DNA of 64,000 nucleotides, taken from Vibrio algivorus. Lineage in GTDB: Bacteria > Pseudomonadota > Gammaproteobacteria > Enterobacterales > Vibrionaceae. Of this stretch, positions 16,497 through 25,150 are shown piece after piece (the first letter of the stretch is position 1; every line of letters starts with the position of its first letter). The stretch covers positions 1,426,001-1,490,000 of the forward strand of contig NZ_AP018678.1 of assembly GCF_002218005.2 (NCBI RefSeq). The letters are read 5' to 3'. The position numbers and the translations under genes are program-made. The notes beneath the pieces were generated by a model that did no database searches, had not been told where the DNA came from, and worked only from the letters and a program-made list of their open reading frames with translations.

Positions 16497-18287
16497 ATGT
16501 TCAAACTTCGCCCTTACCAAGCTGACTCTGTAAAAGCCGTTATTCATTACTTTCGTAATAATAGCGATCCTGCCGTCATTGTACTGCCGACAGGCGCAGG
16601 AAAAAGCTTAGTAATTGCTGAGCTCGCTCGTCTTGCTAAAGGACGTGTTCTGATGCTAACGCACGTCAAGGAACTCGTTGAACAGAATCATGCTAAATAC
16701 GAAAGTTACTCTACAGAAGATCGCCCGCTTAAAGGTGGCATTTTCTCAGCGGGTTTAGGTAGGAAAGAATCGGACGAACAAGTCGTATTTGCTTCCGTAC
16801 AATCGGTAGTACGTAACCTTGATGCTTTTGCCAACCAGTTTTCATTATTAGTCATTGATGAATGTCATCGTGTACCTGACAACCCGAAAAGTAGTTACCG
16901 CAAGGTGATTTCACACTTACAATCAATCAACCCTGGCATTAAAGTACTTGGGCTCACCGCGACCCCTTACCGCCTTGGTATGGGGTGGATCTATCAATAT
17001 CAAGTTCGTGGGAAAACTGGCCAAGTTAAGTCACAAGAACCACGTTTTTTCCGCGATTGTATTTTTGAATTACCGATTCAGTATTTATTGGATGAAGGTT
17101 TCTTAACTCCAGCTAGAATGATTGATGCCCCTGTATTGAGCTACGACTTCTCTCATCTAAAACCTGCATTGGCTGGACGCTACAAAGAAGCGGATCTGGA
17201 TTTAGTAATAGAACAATCTAAACGCGCGACACCACAAATCATTGAACAAATTATTGAACTGGCAAAAGACAAGCAAGGCATTATGATTTTTGCTGCGACG
17301 GTTCGGCATGCGCAAGAAATCCTCAGCTTACTACCACCAGTAGAATCAGCGTTAGTGATTGGTGATACTCATCAAAAAGAGCGTGATCGGATCATTAATC
17401 AGTTCAAAGCTAAGCAGATTAAATTTTTAGTCAACGTGTCAGTATTAACCACCGGGTTTGATGCTCCTCATGTTGACCTTATTGCAATTTTGCGCCCAAC
17501 GGAATCCGTCAGCTTATACCAACAAATCATCGGTCGTGGCTTGCGTTTAGCGGAAAATAAAACCGAATGTTTAGTGTTGGACTATGCGGGCAATAATTAT
17601 GATCTCTACCAACCTGAAATCGGCGAAACCAAACCCGACCCAATGAGTGACGCCGTCACAATTCCTTGCCCTGCTTGCGGCTTCAACAATAGCTTTTGGG
17701 GTAAACTCGATAACAATGGCATGTTAATCGAACATTTTGGCCGCCGTTGCCAAGGTTACTTTGAAGTCTTAGACGAAGAAGACAAACCGACAGGTGAGCG
17801 AGAACACTGTGACTATCGTTTTAAAGCCAAATTTTGCTCTGAATGTGGTGCGGATAACGACATTGCCGCACGTATATGCCATCAATGTGACGCCACCCTA
17901 GTCGACCCAGATAAAAAGTTGCGTGATGCACTAAACCTCAAAGACGCACTCGTGTTCGAATGTAAGGACATGCAGCTCAACGTCCATAAAACTCAAGATG
18001 GAAAATCGCAACTTAAAGTCACCTACTCAAGTGAAAGTAATGACGATCAACCTCACGCGTTAGTTCATGAATTCTGGTCATTGACCACCAAAAAGCAAAA
18101 GCAAAACTTTGCCGAGCAATTCGTACGTCCTCACCTTGCTGATAGGCACCGTCCATTTGAAGAAAGCTCACCAACCAAAGTGGTCAACCACCAGCATAGA
18201 TTCCGTTTACCATTGTTTATTATCGCTAGGAAATCCGGTCGATTCTGGAAAGTCCGCGATAAGATATTTTCGGATGAACTGAGTTAA
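16497..18287 (+). CDS. radD: DNA repair helicase RadD (YejH)
   Basis: A superfamily 2 helicase-like protein of 596 residues, close to E. coli RadD/YejH (about 586) over its whole length. It has Walker A LPTGAGKS (about 30-37), DECH box (121-124), GLTATPYRLG (motif III region), and motifs V/VI in TGFDAPHVD and QIIGRGLRL. Two cysteine clusters follow (CPACGF and CSECGADNDIAARICHQC), zinc-finger-like elements typical of RadD. In E. coli RadD stimulates RecA strand exchange and helps survival of double-strand breaks and crosslinks. The ATG at 16497 gives the usual MFKLRPYQ start. It appears monocistronic. Confidence 0.88.
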   Translation: MFKLRPYQADSVKAVIHYFRNNSDPAVIVLPTGAGKSLVIAELARLAKGRVLMLTHVKELVEQNHAKYESYSTEDRPLKGGIFSAGLGRKESDEQVVFASVQSVVRNLDAFANQFSLLVIDECHRVPDNPKSSYRKVISHLQSINPGIKVLGLTATPYRLGMGWIYQYQVRGKTGQVKSQEPRFFRDCIFELPIQYLLDEGFLTPARMIDAPVLSYDFSHLKPALAGRYKEADLDLVIEQSKRATPQIIEQIIELAKDKQGIMIFAATVRHAQEILSLLPPVESALVIGDTHQKERDRIINQFKAKQIKFLVNVSVLTTGFDAPHVDLIAILRPTESVSLYQQIIGRGLRLAENKTECLVLDYAGNNYDLYQPEIGETKPDPMSDAVTIPCPACGFNNSFWGKLDNNGMLIEHFGRRCQGYFEVLDEEDKPTGEREHCDYRFKAKFCSECGADNDIAARICHQCDATLVDPDKKLRDALNLKDALVFECKDMQLNVHKTQDGKSQLKVTYSSESNDDQPHALVHEFWSLTTKKQKQNFAEQFVRPHLADRHRPFEESSPTKVVNHQHRFRLPLFIIARKSGRFWKVRDKIFSDELS

Positions 18288-18422
18288 TTCACCTTTCAAT
18301 TGCATCGTTTCCTATTCATGTTCTTAGTGCCACTGATAAACATTAATGTTATTGGTCTCTCTTTTTTGTTAAATCATTCAGCAGATCGTTTTTTGTGATC
18401 CAGTTAATAGCGCAAGCCAATA

Positions 18423-18434
18423 GTTACCGGTAAC
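18423..18434. promoter_or_regulatory. GntR operator 1
   Basis: GTTACCGGTAAC, a perfect 12-bp palindrome that matches the GntR operator core (ATGTTACCGGTAACAT-like). Its centre is 25 bp from the second copy. A TGTGATC half-site at 18394-18400 just upstream may be part of a CRP site. Confidence 0.75.
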
Positions 18435-18447
18435 ATTTTCATTACAA

Positions 18448-18473
18448 GTTACCGGTAACATTATTCTTATAAT
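18448..18473 (+). promoter_or_regulatory. GntR operator 2 overlapping the TRAP operon promoter
   Basis: A second GTTACCGGTAAC (18448-18459) lies just upstream of a perfect -10 box TATAAT (18468-18473), in the -35/spacer region. Repressor bound here would block RNA polymerase, and binding at both copies could be cooperative. The regulator is probably the gntR-type gene at the end of this cluster. Confidence 0.7.
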
Positions 18474-18530
18474 CGGAACTTATATACCAATACGTAATGC
18501 CTCTACATGTGCAATCAAAAGGACGATAAA

Positions 18531-19544
18531 ATGAAACTGACACGCACTTTGCTTACTGTCACCTTAGCTGGAATATTTTCCACCTCTGCTTTAGCCGCTG
18601 ACTTTAATCTTAAAATTCAATCTTCCGATCCATCGGGCGATAAAAATTTCCAAGTCCAACAAAAATGGGCCAAAAGTGTTGAAACCATGTCAAATGGCCG
18701 CATCAAAATATCTCTACTTCCTGTTGGTAGCGTTGTAAAAAATACCGAAACTTTAGATGCTATTCGTCAAGGTATTTTAGATGGCCAATTAACGGCAACG
18801 GAATACTTCTCCGGTAAAGATCCTGCTTTTGGTCTAATAGGTAATATGGTCGGTGCTTGGTCAAACACTGGGCAATTACTACAATACATCAACTACGGCG
18901 GCGGTTATGAACTAATGACCGAGCTCTATAAGCCTTATGGGGTAAAATTCATCGGCGGTTCGACGACTGGCGTTGAGTCTCTGGTATCCAAAGTACCTCT
19001 TGATGGTGTCGCAGACTTAAAAGGGTTAAAAATTCGCGCACCGGAAGGTTTAGTTCAACAAGTTTTCGCCGCTGCGGGTGCAACACCAGTTAACTTACCT
19101 GGTTCTGAAGTTTTTACAGGCTTAAGTAAAGGCGTGATTGATGCCGCTGACTACACAGTATTTTCAACTAACCAAAAAGCCGGCATGAATGATATTGCCA
19201 CCCACCCAGTTCAACCGGGCTTCCATTCTCTACCATTAATTGATGTCTCAATTAGTCAAAAGAAATGGGATAAAATGACACCGGATCTACAAGAAATCCT
19301 GACTGTATCGGTACGTGATTTTGCCAACGATATGACAACCGAACTTCGTATTGCCGACCAGGCTGCGGTAGCAAAAGCGGAACAAGATCCAAATATCACC
19401 ATTCATAACTGGTCTGCCGAAGAACGTAAAAAGTTCCGCGCAATAGCCAAAACACAATGGAAAGTATTTGCAGAACGTTCTCCAAATGCTCAAAAAGTCT
19501 ATGACTCTGTGACCAAATATCTAGAAGAAAACGGCTTACTGTAG
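18531..19544 (+). CDS. TRAP transporter substrate-binding protein (DctP family)
   Basis: A periplasmic solute receptor of 337 residues. The start at 18531 is chosen because AAAAGGA precedes it by six bases and the product then has a clean signal peptide (MKLTRTLLTVTLAGIFSTSALA-AD). The conserved DctP region IRAPEGLVQQVFAAAGATPVNLPGSE is replaced by no unusual residues; the arginine of IRAPEG is the usual carboxylate ligand. Substrate is probably a sugar acid, since the operon encodes a gluconokinase/6-phosphogluconate dehydrogenase and a GntR repressor and has GntR operators. Gluconate itself is an inference. Confidence 0.88.
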   Translation: MKLTRTLLTVTLAGIFSTSALAADFNLKIQSSDPSGDKNFQVQQKWAKSVETMSNGRIKISLLPVGSVVKNTETLDAIRQGILDGQLTATEYFSGKDPAFGLIGNMVGAWSNTGQLLQYINYGGGYELMTELYKPYGVKFIGGSTTGVESLVSKVPLDGVADLKGLKIRAPEGLVQQVFAAAGATPVNLPGSEVFTGLSKGVIDAADYTVFSTNQKAGMNDIATHPVQPGFHSLPLIDVSISQKKWDKMTPDLQEILTVSVRDFANDMTTELRIADQAAVAKAEQDPNITIHNWSAEERKKFRAIAKTQWKVFAERSPNAQKVYDSVTKYLEENGLL

Positions 19545-19619
19545 TTTTCAACGGTTACTCCAGAGGGCGACACTCTTCGTCCTCATTATTCCCTTTCGTT
19601 TGCTTAAATAGGTTGTGTT

Positions 19620-20171
19620 ATGAAGGATATCCCAACGCCTCCAGAGGCTGAAGATGCGCCTAAAAATCGTCTTGATGCTTGGATAATTAAAGTCAGCCAT
19701 GCGCTTAGTCTACTTTTCATTTTGACCGTGTTTATTTCTTTCTATGAAGTATTAATGCGCTATGTGTTTGATGCCCCGACTACTTGGGTACACGAAACCG
19801 CTTCTTTTGTTGGCGGCAGCTTATTTGTGATCGGCGGTATCTATGCATTTGCAACCGATAAACACGTAAGAGTGGTATTGATCTACGACGCTGTATCAGC
19901 CCAAACGCGTCGTGTATTGAATATGGTGCACCATATTGTCGGCCTGGCTTTCTCTTTAATGATGGCATGGGCTTCCTACATCATGACAACAACCGCTTGG
20001 TATACCCCTTGGGGAGAATTTCGCCTTGAGACCTCAGGTTCTTATTTCAATCCGCCTTATCCAGCGTTATTAAAGGCACTGATTTTCGTTATTTTTTGCA
20101 TTTTATCGCTGCAATTTATTCTTCATATAATTCATGAAATCAAAGCATTAAGGAGCGGTAAAGATGTTTGA
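19620..20171 (+). CDS. TRAP transporter small membrane subunit (DctQ family)
   Basis: A 183-residue protein with four hydrophobic segments (near SHALSLLFILTVFISFYEVLM, FVGGSLFVIGGIYAF, MVHHIVGLAFSLMMAW and ALLKALIFVIFCILSLQFIL). The motif YVFDAPTTWVHE after helix 1 is typical of DctQ. DctQ pairs with the large DctM subunit to make the Na+-coupled membrane part. It lies 75 bp after the binding-protein gene and overlaps dctM by 8 bases. Confidence 0.88.
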   Translation: MKDIPTPPEAEDAPKNRLDAWIIKVSHALSLLFILTVFISFYEVLMRYVFDAPTTWVHETASFVGGSLFVIGGIYAFATDKHVRVVLIYDAVSAQTRRVLNMVHHIVGLAFSLMMAWASYIMTTTAWYTPWGEFRLETSGSYFNPPYPALLKALIFVIFCILSLQFILHIIHEIKALRSGKDV

Positions 20172-21486
20172 TTTGTCTGCTATTGGAATTGGTTACGCCA
20201 GCCTACTCATGTTGGTGATGATGATCGGTTTATTACTAACCGGTATGCAGCTGGCTTTTGTCACAGGCTTTGTTGCCTTATTCTTCACTTTAGGTTGGTT
20301 TGGTGTCGATGCGCTGCCCCTTATCTCTAGTCGTATGTTTAGCTTTGTTGATGGCTATATATTCCTCGCGGTACCTATGTTTGTTTTAATGGCAGCCCTA
20401 CTTGATCGTTCTGGTATTGCGCGTGATTTATTTGATGCAATGAAATCGGTTGGACGTAATGTTCGAGGTGGTGTTGCCGTGCAAACGTTACTAGTTGCAG
20501 TGCTACTTGCTTCAATGTCTGGCGTGATTGGTGGTGAAACCGTATTACTTGGTATTCTTGCGTTACCACAAATGCTTCGCTTGGGTTATGACCGAAAACT
20601 GGCGATTGGTACGACTTGTGCAGGCGGTGCGTTAGGTACTATGTTGCCGCCAAGTATTGTGTTGATCATTTATGGCCTTACCGCCAGTGTTTCCATTGGC
20701 GATTTATTCAAAGCTTCTTTTGTTCCAGCTCTAATTCTTGCGTTGTTATACATCGCTTATGTGCTAATTCGCAGCTTTTTAAATCCAAGTCTAGCGCCGC
20801 TGCCTACCAAAGAAGAGTTGGCAGAAGATGCGTTAAATCGCCCAAGTTATTTTAAAGCACTGTTTTTCCCTATTTTATCAGTTGCTGTTGTGCTGGGGAG
20901 TATTTACACCGGCATTGCCTCAGTTACCGAAGCATCGGCTTTAGGTGTAGTCGGCATAATGGTGAGCGCGATTATTCGTCGAGAAATGAACTGGAACATG
21001 CTTAAAGAAAGCGCCATCGCAACCATGCGCACCTGCGGCATGATTATTTGGATTGGTATTGGCGCAACCGCTTTGGTGGGTGTTTACAACCTAATGGGTG
21101 GCATCGACTTTGTCGAACAAACCATTCTCGCTTTAAGTGGTGGTCACGCCATGGGAACACTACTTATCATGATGGTGATCTTACTGGTTTTAGGCATGTT
21201 CTTAGACTGGGTTGGTGTTGCCTTACTTACTATGCCAATCTTTGTGCCAATTATCATCAACCTTGGTTTTGATCCTATTTGGTTTGGTGTGGTGTTCTGT
21301 ATGAATATGCAAGTTTCTTTCCTATCACCACCATTCGGACCTGCTGCATTTTACCTAAAATCGGTGGCACCAAAAGACATTAGCCTAGGTGAAATATTCT
21401 CATCATTGCTGCCTTTTATTGGCTTGCAAATTGTGGCTTTGGCATTGGTCATTATCTTCCCTCAACTCGCCCTATGGTGGCAGTAA
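20164..21486 (+). CDS. TRAP transporter large membrane subunit (DctM family)
   Basis: A 440-residue, roughly 12-helix permease. The segments GGVAVQTLLVAVLLASMSGV, GGALGTMLPPSIVLIIYGL and SFLSPPFGPAAFYLKSVAP are characteristic DctM sequences around the two re-entrant hairpins. It uses a sodium gradient to move ligand delivered by the DctP protein. The gene overlaps dctQ by 8 bases, so translation is coupled. A 60-bp gap with GNN-rich sequence separates it from the kinase-dehydrogenase gene. Confidence 0.9.
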   Translation: MFDLSAIGIGYASLLMLVMMIGLLLTGMQLAFVTGFVALFFTLGWFGVDALPLISSRMFSFVDGYIFLAVPMFVLMAALLDRSGIARDLFDAMKSVGRNVRGGVAVQTLLVAVLLASMSGVIGGETVLLGILALPQMLRLGYDRKLAIGTTCAGGALGTMLPPSIVLIIYGLTASVSIGDLFKASFVPALILALLYIAYVLIRSFLNPSLAPLPTKEELAEDALNRPSYFKALFFPILSVAVVLGSIYTGIASVTEASALGVVGIMVSAIIRREMNWNMLKESAIATMRTCGMIIWIGIGATALVGVYNLMGGIDFVEQTILALSGGHAMGTLLIMMVILLVLGMFLDWVGVALLTMPIFVPIIINLGFDPIWFGVVFCMNMQVSFLSPPFGPAAFYLKSVAPKDISLGEIFSSLLPFIGLQIVALALVIIFPQLALWWQ

Positions 21487-21546
21487 TAAATCAATCACAA
21501 TTATCATGCTGGCCTTAGTGTTCTAGGGCCTAGCTAAGGCAGTATT

Positions 21547-23544
21547 ATGAACAATAAAAAGATAGTAGTGATGGGCGTTTCCGGTTGTGGGAAAAGCCAT
21601 ATTGGTCACTTACTTGCACAAAGCTTAAATTACTCTTTTTTCGACGGTGATGATTTTCACCCACAAAGTAATGTCGATAAAATGCGCCAAGGGATCCCAT
21701 TAACGGATGAAGATCGTGTTGATTGGTTACATACACTGAATCAACTACTCATCGATAATGAGTCGGCTGTGATTGCTTGTTCCGCATTAAAACCGGAATA
21801 CAGAGATATTCTGCGTATTAACAATGAAGACCTTACCTTTATTTACTTACAAGGTGAATTTGACACGATTTGGCAACGTCATCAAAAAAGGGACAACCAT
21901 TGGTTTAATGGAAAATCGATGTTAGAAAGTCAGTTCGATACTCTCGTTGAACCTATGCCTAATGAAGCGATATTCATAGATATAACCCCCCCCGTTGAAA
22001 CGGTATTGCACAATATTCAACAAAAACTAAAACAAGGAATACTTATGTCCAATTCACCTTCTTCAAATCATAGTCATATCGCCATGATCGGTCTGGGTGT
22101 AATGGGAAAAAGCCTGACCTTAAACTTGCTTGATAATCAATTCAATGTCGCCGGTTTTGATATCAATGAACAACACTTATCCGCAACATCTCAAGAAGCT
22201 CAACAGCTCAATAAGGGCTCTTTTTTACCATGTAATTCATTAACTGAATTGCTAAATTCTCTTAAATCACCTCGTGTGGTAGCCCTCTCTATTCCAGCAG
22301 GTAATATCGTAGAACAAGTTATTGATGATTTACTAAAATCAGGGTTAGAACCTCAAGACATTGTTATTGATACTGGCAATAGCTTGTGGACCGACACCAT
22401 TGCGCGTGAAGCAAAATATCAAGGAAAATTGCAATTTTTCAGTACCGCCGTTTCAGGTGGTGAGCAAGGTGCACGTTTAGGTCCGGCATTAATGGCAAGC
22501 GGTTCAGAAAAAGCCTGGCAATCCATTAAACCAATGTGGAATGCCATTGCAGCAAAAGTCGATTCAAATGGTCTTCCCGTACCACCACTTCATGATGGTG
22601 AGCCGTGTGCAACTTATACTGGCCCTAGTGGTTCCGGTCACTTCGTTAAAATGGTGCACAATGGGATTGAATACGCAGATATGCAACTCATCTGTGAGGT
22701 GTACCATTATTTACGTAGCGCACTTCAGCTTCCACCGAGCCAGATCGGTGATATATTCACCCAGTGGAATAAAGGGATACTGAACAGCTATTTGATTGAA
22801 ATTACGGCGGATATTTTAAAACAACAGGATTTTTTAACTGAACATCCACTCGTTGATATGATCCTAGATAAAGCCGGACAAAAAGGCACGGGAACATGGA
22901 CGGCGATTAATAGCTTAGAAATTGGTTGTCCTACACCCACAATTACTCAGTCGGTTTATGCTCGCTCATTAAGTAGCTTAAAATCACGACGCCTAATTGG
23001 CGCTCAATGTTTAAAAGCTAAAGTACAACCCGTCGATAAAACAAACCCATCCGCGATAATCAATGAGCTTCATGATGCATTATATTGCGCAAAACTATGT
23101 GCCTATGCCCAAGGGTTTGATTTGATGAAAGCAACGTCAGAGCAACAAAACTGGCAACTCAACTTTGTTGATATAGCTAAAGGCTGGCGAGCAGGGTGTA
23201 TTATCAGAGCAACCTTTTTACAAGACATCGCCAATGCCTATCAACAAACACCAAAGTTAGACAATTTATTGTTCGCAGATCACTTTGCTCATCAAGTAGA
23301 AAATCGACAATTAAGTTGGCGAAAAACCGTGTCAAACTCCAGTTTACATGGTATTCCAATGCCAGGGATAAGCTCTGCATTAAACTATTTTGATTCGATG
23401 AACTGCGAGACGCTACCGGCCAATTTACTGCAAGCGCAACGAGACTTTTTTGGGTCGCATACCTACTCTCGAATTGATCAACCTGAATCCAATAAATACC
23501 ATGTAGAATGGGGTAAATCTCCAAGAATTGAAGTAAAACGTTAA
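21547..23544 (+). CDS. Bifunctional gluconokinase / 6-phosphogluconate dehydrogenase fusion
   Basis: One 665-residue frame holds two enzymes. Residues 1-166 form a GntK-type gluconokinase: P-loop GVSGCGKS (10-17), DGDDFHPQSNVDKM and GIPLTDEDR. Residues 167-665 form a decarboxylating 6-phosphogluconate dehydrogenase (Gnd): NADP loop GLGVMG (182-187), catalytic-lysine motif SGSGHFVKMVHNGIEYAD (Lys368), and FFGSHTYSRID at the C-terminus. Gluconate would be phosphorylated and then oxidised to ribulose 5-phosphate. The junction has no linker, and an ATG (22045, residue 167) with AAGGA just upstream lies exactly at the domain boundary, so free Gnd may also be made. A C8 run (21986-21993) lies near the kinase end. 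Read-through frame is consistent on both sides of it. Confidence 0.9.
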   Translation: MNNKKIVVMGVSGCGKSHIGHLLAQSLNYSFFDGDDFHPQSNVDKMRQGIPLTDEDRVDWLHTLNQLLIDNESAVIACSALKPEYRDILRINNEDLTFIYLQGEFDTIWQRHQKRDNHWFNGKSMLESQFDTLVEPMPNEAIFIDITPPVETVLHNIQQKLKQGILMSNSPSSNHSHIAMIGLGVMGKSLTLNLLDNQFNVAGFDINEQHLSATSQEAQQLNKGSFLPCNSLTELLNSLKSPRVVALSIPAGNIVEQVIDDLLKSGLEPQDIVIDTGNSLWTDTIAREAKYQGKLQFFSTAVSGGEQGARLGPALMASGSEKAWQSIKPMWNAIAAKVDSNGLPVPPLHDGEPCATYTGPSGSGHFVKMVHNGIEYADMQLICEVYHYLRSALQLPPSQIGDIFTQWNKGILNSYLIEITADILKQQDFLTEHPLVDMILDKAGQKGTGTWTAINSLEIGCPTPTITQSVYARSLSSLKSRRLIGAQCLKAKVQPVDKTNPSAIINELHDALYCAKLCAYAQGFDLMKATSEQQNWQLNFVDIAKGWRAGCIIRATFLQDIANAYQQTPKLDNLLFADHFAHQVENRQLSWRKTVSNSSLHGIPMPGISSALNYFDSMNCETLPANLLQAQRDFFGSHTYSRIDQPESNKYHVEWGKSPRIEVKR

Positions 23545-23550
23545 ATTTTG

Positions 23551-23587
23551 ATATCGTGTGAAAGAGCCCCCCTTTTTCACACGATAT
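23551..23587 (+). promoter_or_regulatory. 13-bp inverted repeat between gnd fusion and gntR
   Basis: ATATCGTGTGAAA and TTTCACACGATAT are perfect 13-bp arms around an 11-base C-rich loop. There is no T-run, so it is not a standard terminator. It may be an mRNA processing or stabilising hairpin, or a protein site in front of gntR. Confidence 0.5.
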
Positions 23588-23621
23588 ATCACTGACTAGA
23601 TTTGAAGTAATCGAGAATTCT

Positions 23622-24623
23622 ATGGCACCGAAAAATAAGAGGCCAACACTCCAAGATATTGCCAACCTTGTTGGTGTAACCAAAATGACGGTAAGCCGCT
23701 GCTTACGAGATCCTAACAACGTCTCTGATGCATTGCGTGAAAAAATAAAACTGGCGGTAGACGAACTTGGCTACATACCAAACCGCGCCCCCGATATTCT
23801 TTCTAATGCTAAGAGTCATTCAATTGGCGTTTTAGTTCCTTCACTAACTAACCAAGTATTTGCGGAAATCATTCGCGGTATCGAAAGCATCACAGAACCG
23901 GCAGGTTATCAGTTAATGTTGGCTCACTATAGCTACAGTGAACAACAAGAAGAAAAAAGTATCGAAATGCTGCTTTCTTATAATGTTGACGCCTTAATAC
24001 TATCGGAGAATCATCATAGCGAACGTACTAAAAAAATGCTGAAAACTGCCGGCATACCGGTCATTGAGATCATGGATACGGTATCGCCCTCAATTGAGCA
24101 AGCTATTGGGTTCGATAATCATACAGCAGCAAAAGCAATGACCAAGGCCATGATTGAAAAAGGCCACGACCATATTGTTTATTTTGCTGCACGATTAGAC
24201 GTCCGAACAAAGTTAAAATTAGCCGGTTATGAAGAAGCGATGCGTGAACATGGTTTAACACCGATAAGCCTGCAAACGACCCACGCCTCTTCTTTCACTT
24301 TAGGTGCAGACCTTCTACACAAAATGCGGCAAGAGTATCCCCAAGCAAATGGGATATTTTGCACCAATGATGATTTAGCGGTTGGGGCTATTTATGAATG
24401 CCAACGTCTTGGTATTCGTGTCCCTCAAGATATTGGTATCGCTGGGTTCCATGGACATGATCTGTCCAACATTATAGTACCTAGGTTAGCGACAGTGATT
24501 ACGCCTCGAGAACAAATGGGCATCATATCTGCTGAGCAAATACTGCTTCGATTAGCGGGGCACCCGGTAACTAAGCCCATCATTGATTTGGGTTTTAATA
24601 TCGAGTTACGAGATAGCGTATAA
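23622..24623 (+). CDS. gntR: LacI-family gluconate operon repressor GntR
   Basis: A 333-residue LacI-type repressor. The helix-turn-helix LQDIANLVGVTKMTVSRCLR (about 10-30) and hinge ELGYIPNRAPDILSN are nearly those of E. coli GntR. The periplasmic-binding-protein-like domain contains LVPSLTNQVFAEIIRGIES and FCTNDDLAVGA, also GntR-like. In E. coli GntR binds GTTACCGGTAAC-type sites and is released by gluconate; two such sites stand before the TRAP gene in this cluster. Last gene of the operon, 77 bp after the fusion ORF, separated from it by a hairpin. It may be read from the same promoter, giving autoregulation. Confidence 0.92.
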   Translation: MAPKNKRPTLQDIANLVGVTKMTVSRCLRDPNNVSDALREKIKLAVDELGYIPNRAPDILSNAKSHSIGVLVPSLTNQVFAEIIRGIESITEPAGYQLMLAHYSYSEQQEEKSIEMLLSYNVDALILSENHHSERTKKMLKTAGIPVIEIMDTVSPSIEQAIGFDNHTAAKAMTKAMIEKGHDHIVYFAARLDVRTKLKLAGYEEAMREHGLTPISLQTTHASSFTLGADLLHKMRQEYPQANGIFCTNDDLAVGAIYECQRLGIRVPQDIGIAGFHGHDLSNIIVPRLATVITPREQMGIISAEQILLRLAGHPVTKPIIDLGFNIELRDSV

Positions 24624-24649
24624 ATCTACACTCATTCAACGGATTTTTA

Positions 24650-24678
24650 TTGCTGAATATCTTGTTGAATGGTAGTAT
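24650..24678 (+). promoter_or_regulatory. Sigma-70 promoter of rplY
   Basis: TTGCTG (24650-24655) and TAGTAT (24673-24678) with a 17-bp spacer. Transcription would start near 24685 and give a leader of about 105 bases before rplY. Confidence 0.5.
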
Positions 24679-24726
24679 CCGCGCTCGTTTCAATGCTTAA
24701 TAATTTTATCAAGCTTGAAACAACGC

Positions 24727-24785
24727 TTAATCACTAGGTCGCTACGTGATTAAACATCTTTTAATTTACTAATTTGAGAGTAAAT
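24727..24785 (+). ncRNA. Structured rplY leader (candidate L25 autoregulatory element)
   Basis: Two hairpins fit here: TTAATCAC/GTGATTAA (24727-24734 with 24746-24753), and ATTTACT/AGTAAAT (24764-24770 with 24779-24785). The loop of the second holds AATTTGAG, leaving most of the GAGAG Shine-Dalgarno exposed just before the ATG at 24789. Autogenous control of rplY through a conserved leader is known in gammaproteobacteria, so this is a reasonable L25 leader candidate. The folding is by eye. Confidence 0.45.
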
Positions 24786-24788
24786 ACT

Positions 24789-25067
24789 ATGAAATTTGAA
24801 GCAGTAGTACGTACTGAACTAGGTAAGGGTGCGAGCCGCCGCCTACGTCACGCTGGCCAATTCCCAGCAATCGTTTACGGTGGAGAAGCAGCACCTGTTT
24901 CTATCGCTCTAAACCACGATGAAGTTATCAACCAAATGGACAAGCCTGAGTTCTACGAAGGCATCACTCTAGTAGTTGATGGCAAAGAACTTAAAGTTAA
25001 ACCGCAAGACGTTCAACGTCACGCGTTTAAGCCAAAAGTTGAGCACATGGACTTCATCCGCGTTTAA
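24789..25067 (+). CDS. rplY: 50S ribosomal protein L25
   Basis: A 92-residue protein of the short (non-TL5) L25 type that binds 5S rRNA. The start at 24789 gives MKFEAVVRTELGKGASRRLR, the usual N-terminus; GAGAG lies upstream. An in-frame TTG at 24774 is not preferred. The conserved FPAIVYGGEAAPVSIALNHDE and KVKPQDVQRHAFKPKVEHMD are present. Monocistronic, with a promoter and structured leader upstream and a strong bidirectional terminator downstream. Confidence 0.96.
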   Translation: MKFEAVVRTELGKGASRRLRHAGQFPAIVYGGEAAPVSIALNHDEVINQMDKPEFYEGITLVVDGKELKVKPQDVQRHAFKPKVEHMDFIRV

Positions 25068-25150
25068 GACCTACCAGTCTTTGATTCGATGAATCCACCT
25101 TTTGCATACCATTGAATTCGAATTTACCACTCGAAAATCAATAAAAATTA

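Noticed and set aside
21985..22045. Suspected frameshift between gntK and gnd
   Set aside because: The frame is consistent with GntK similarity before and after the C8 run and with Gnd similarity after residue 167, so no frameshift is needed.
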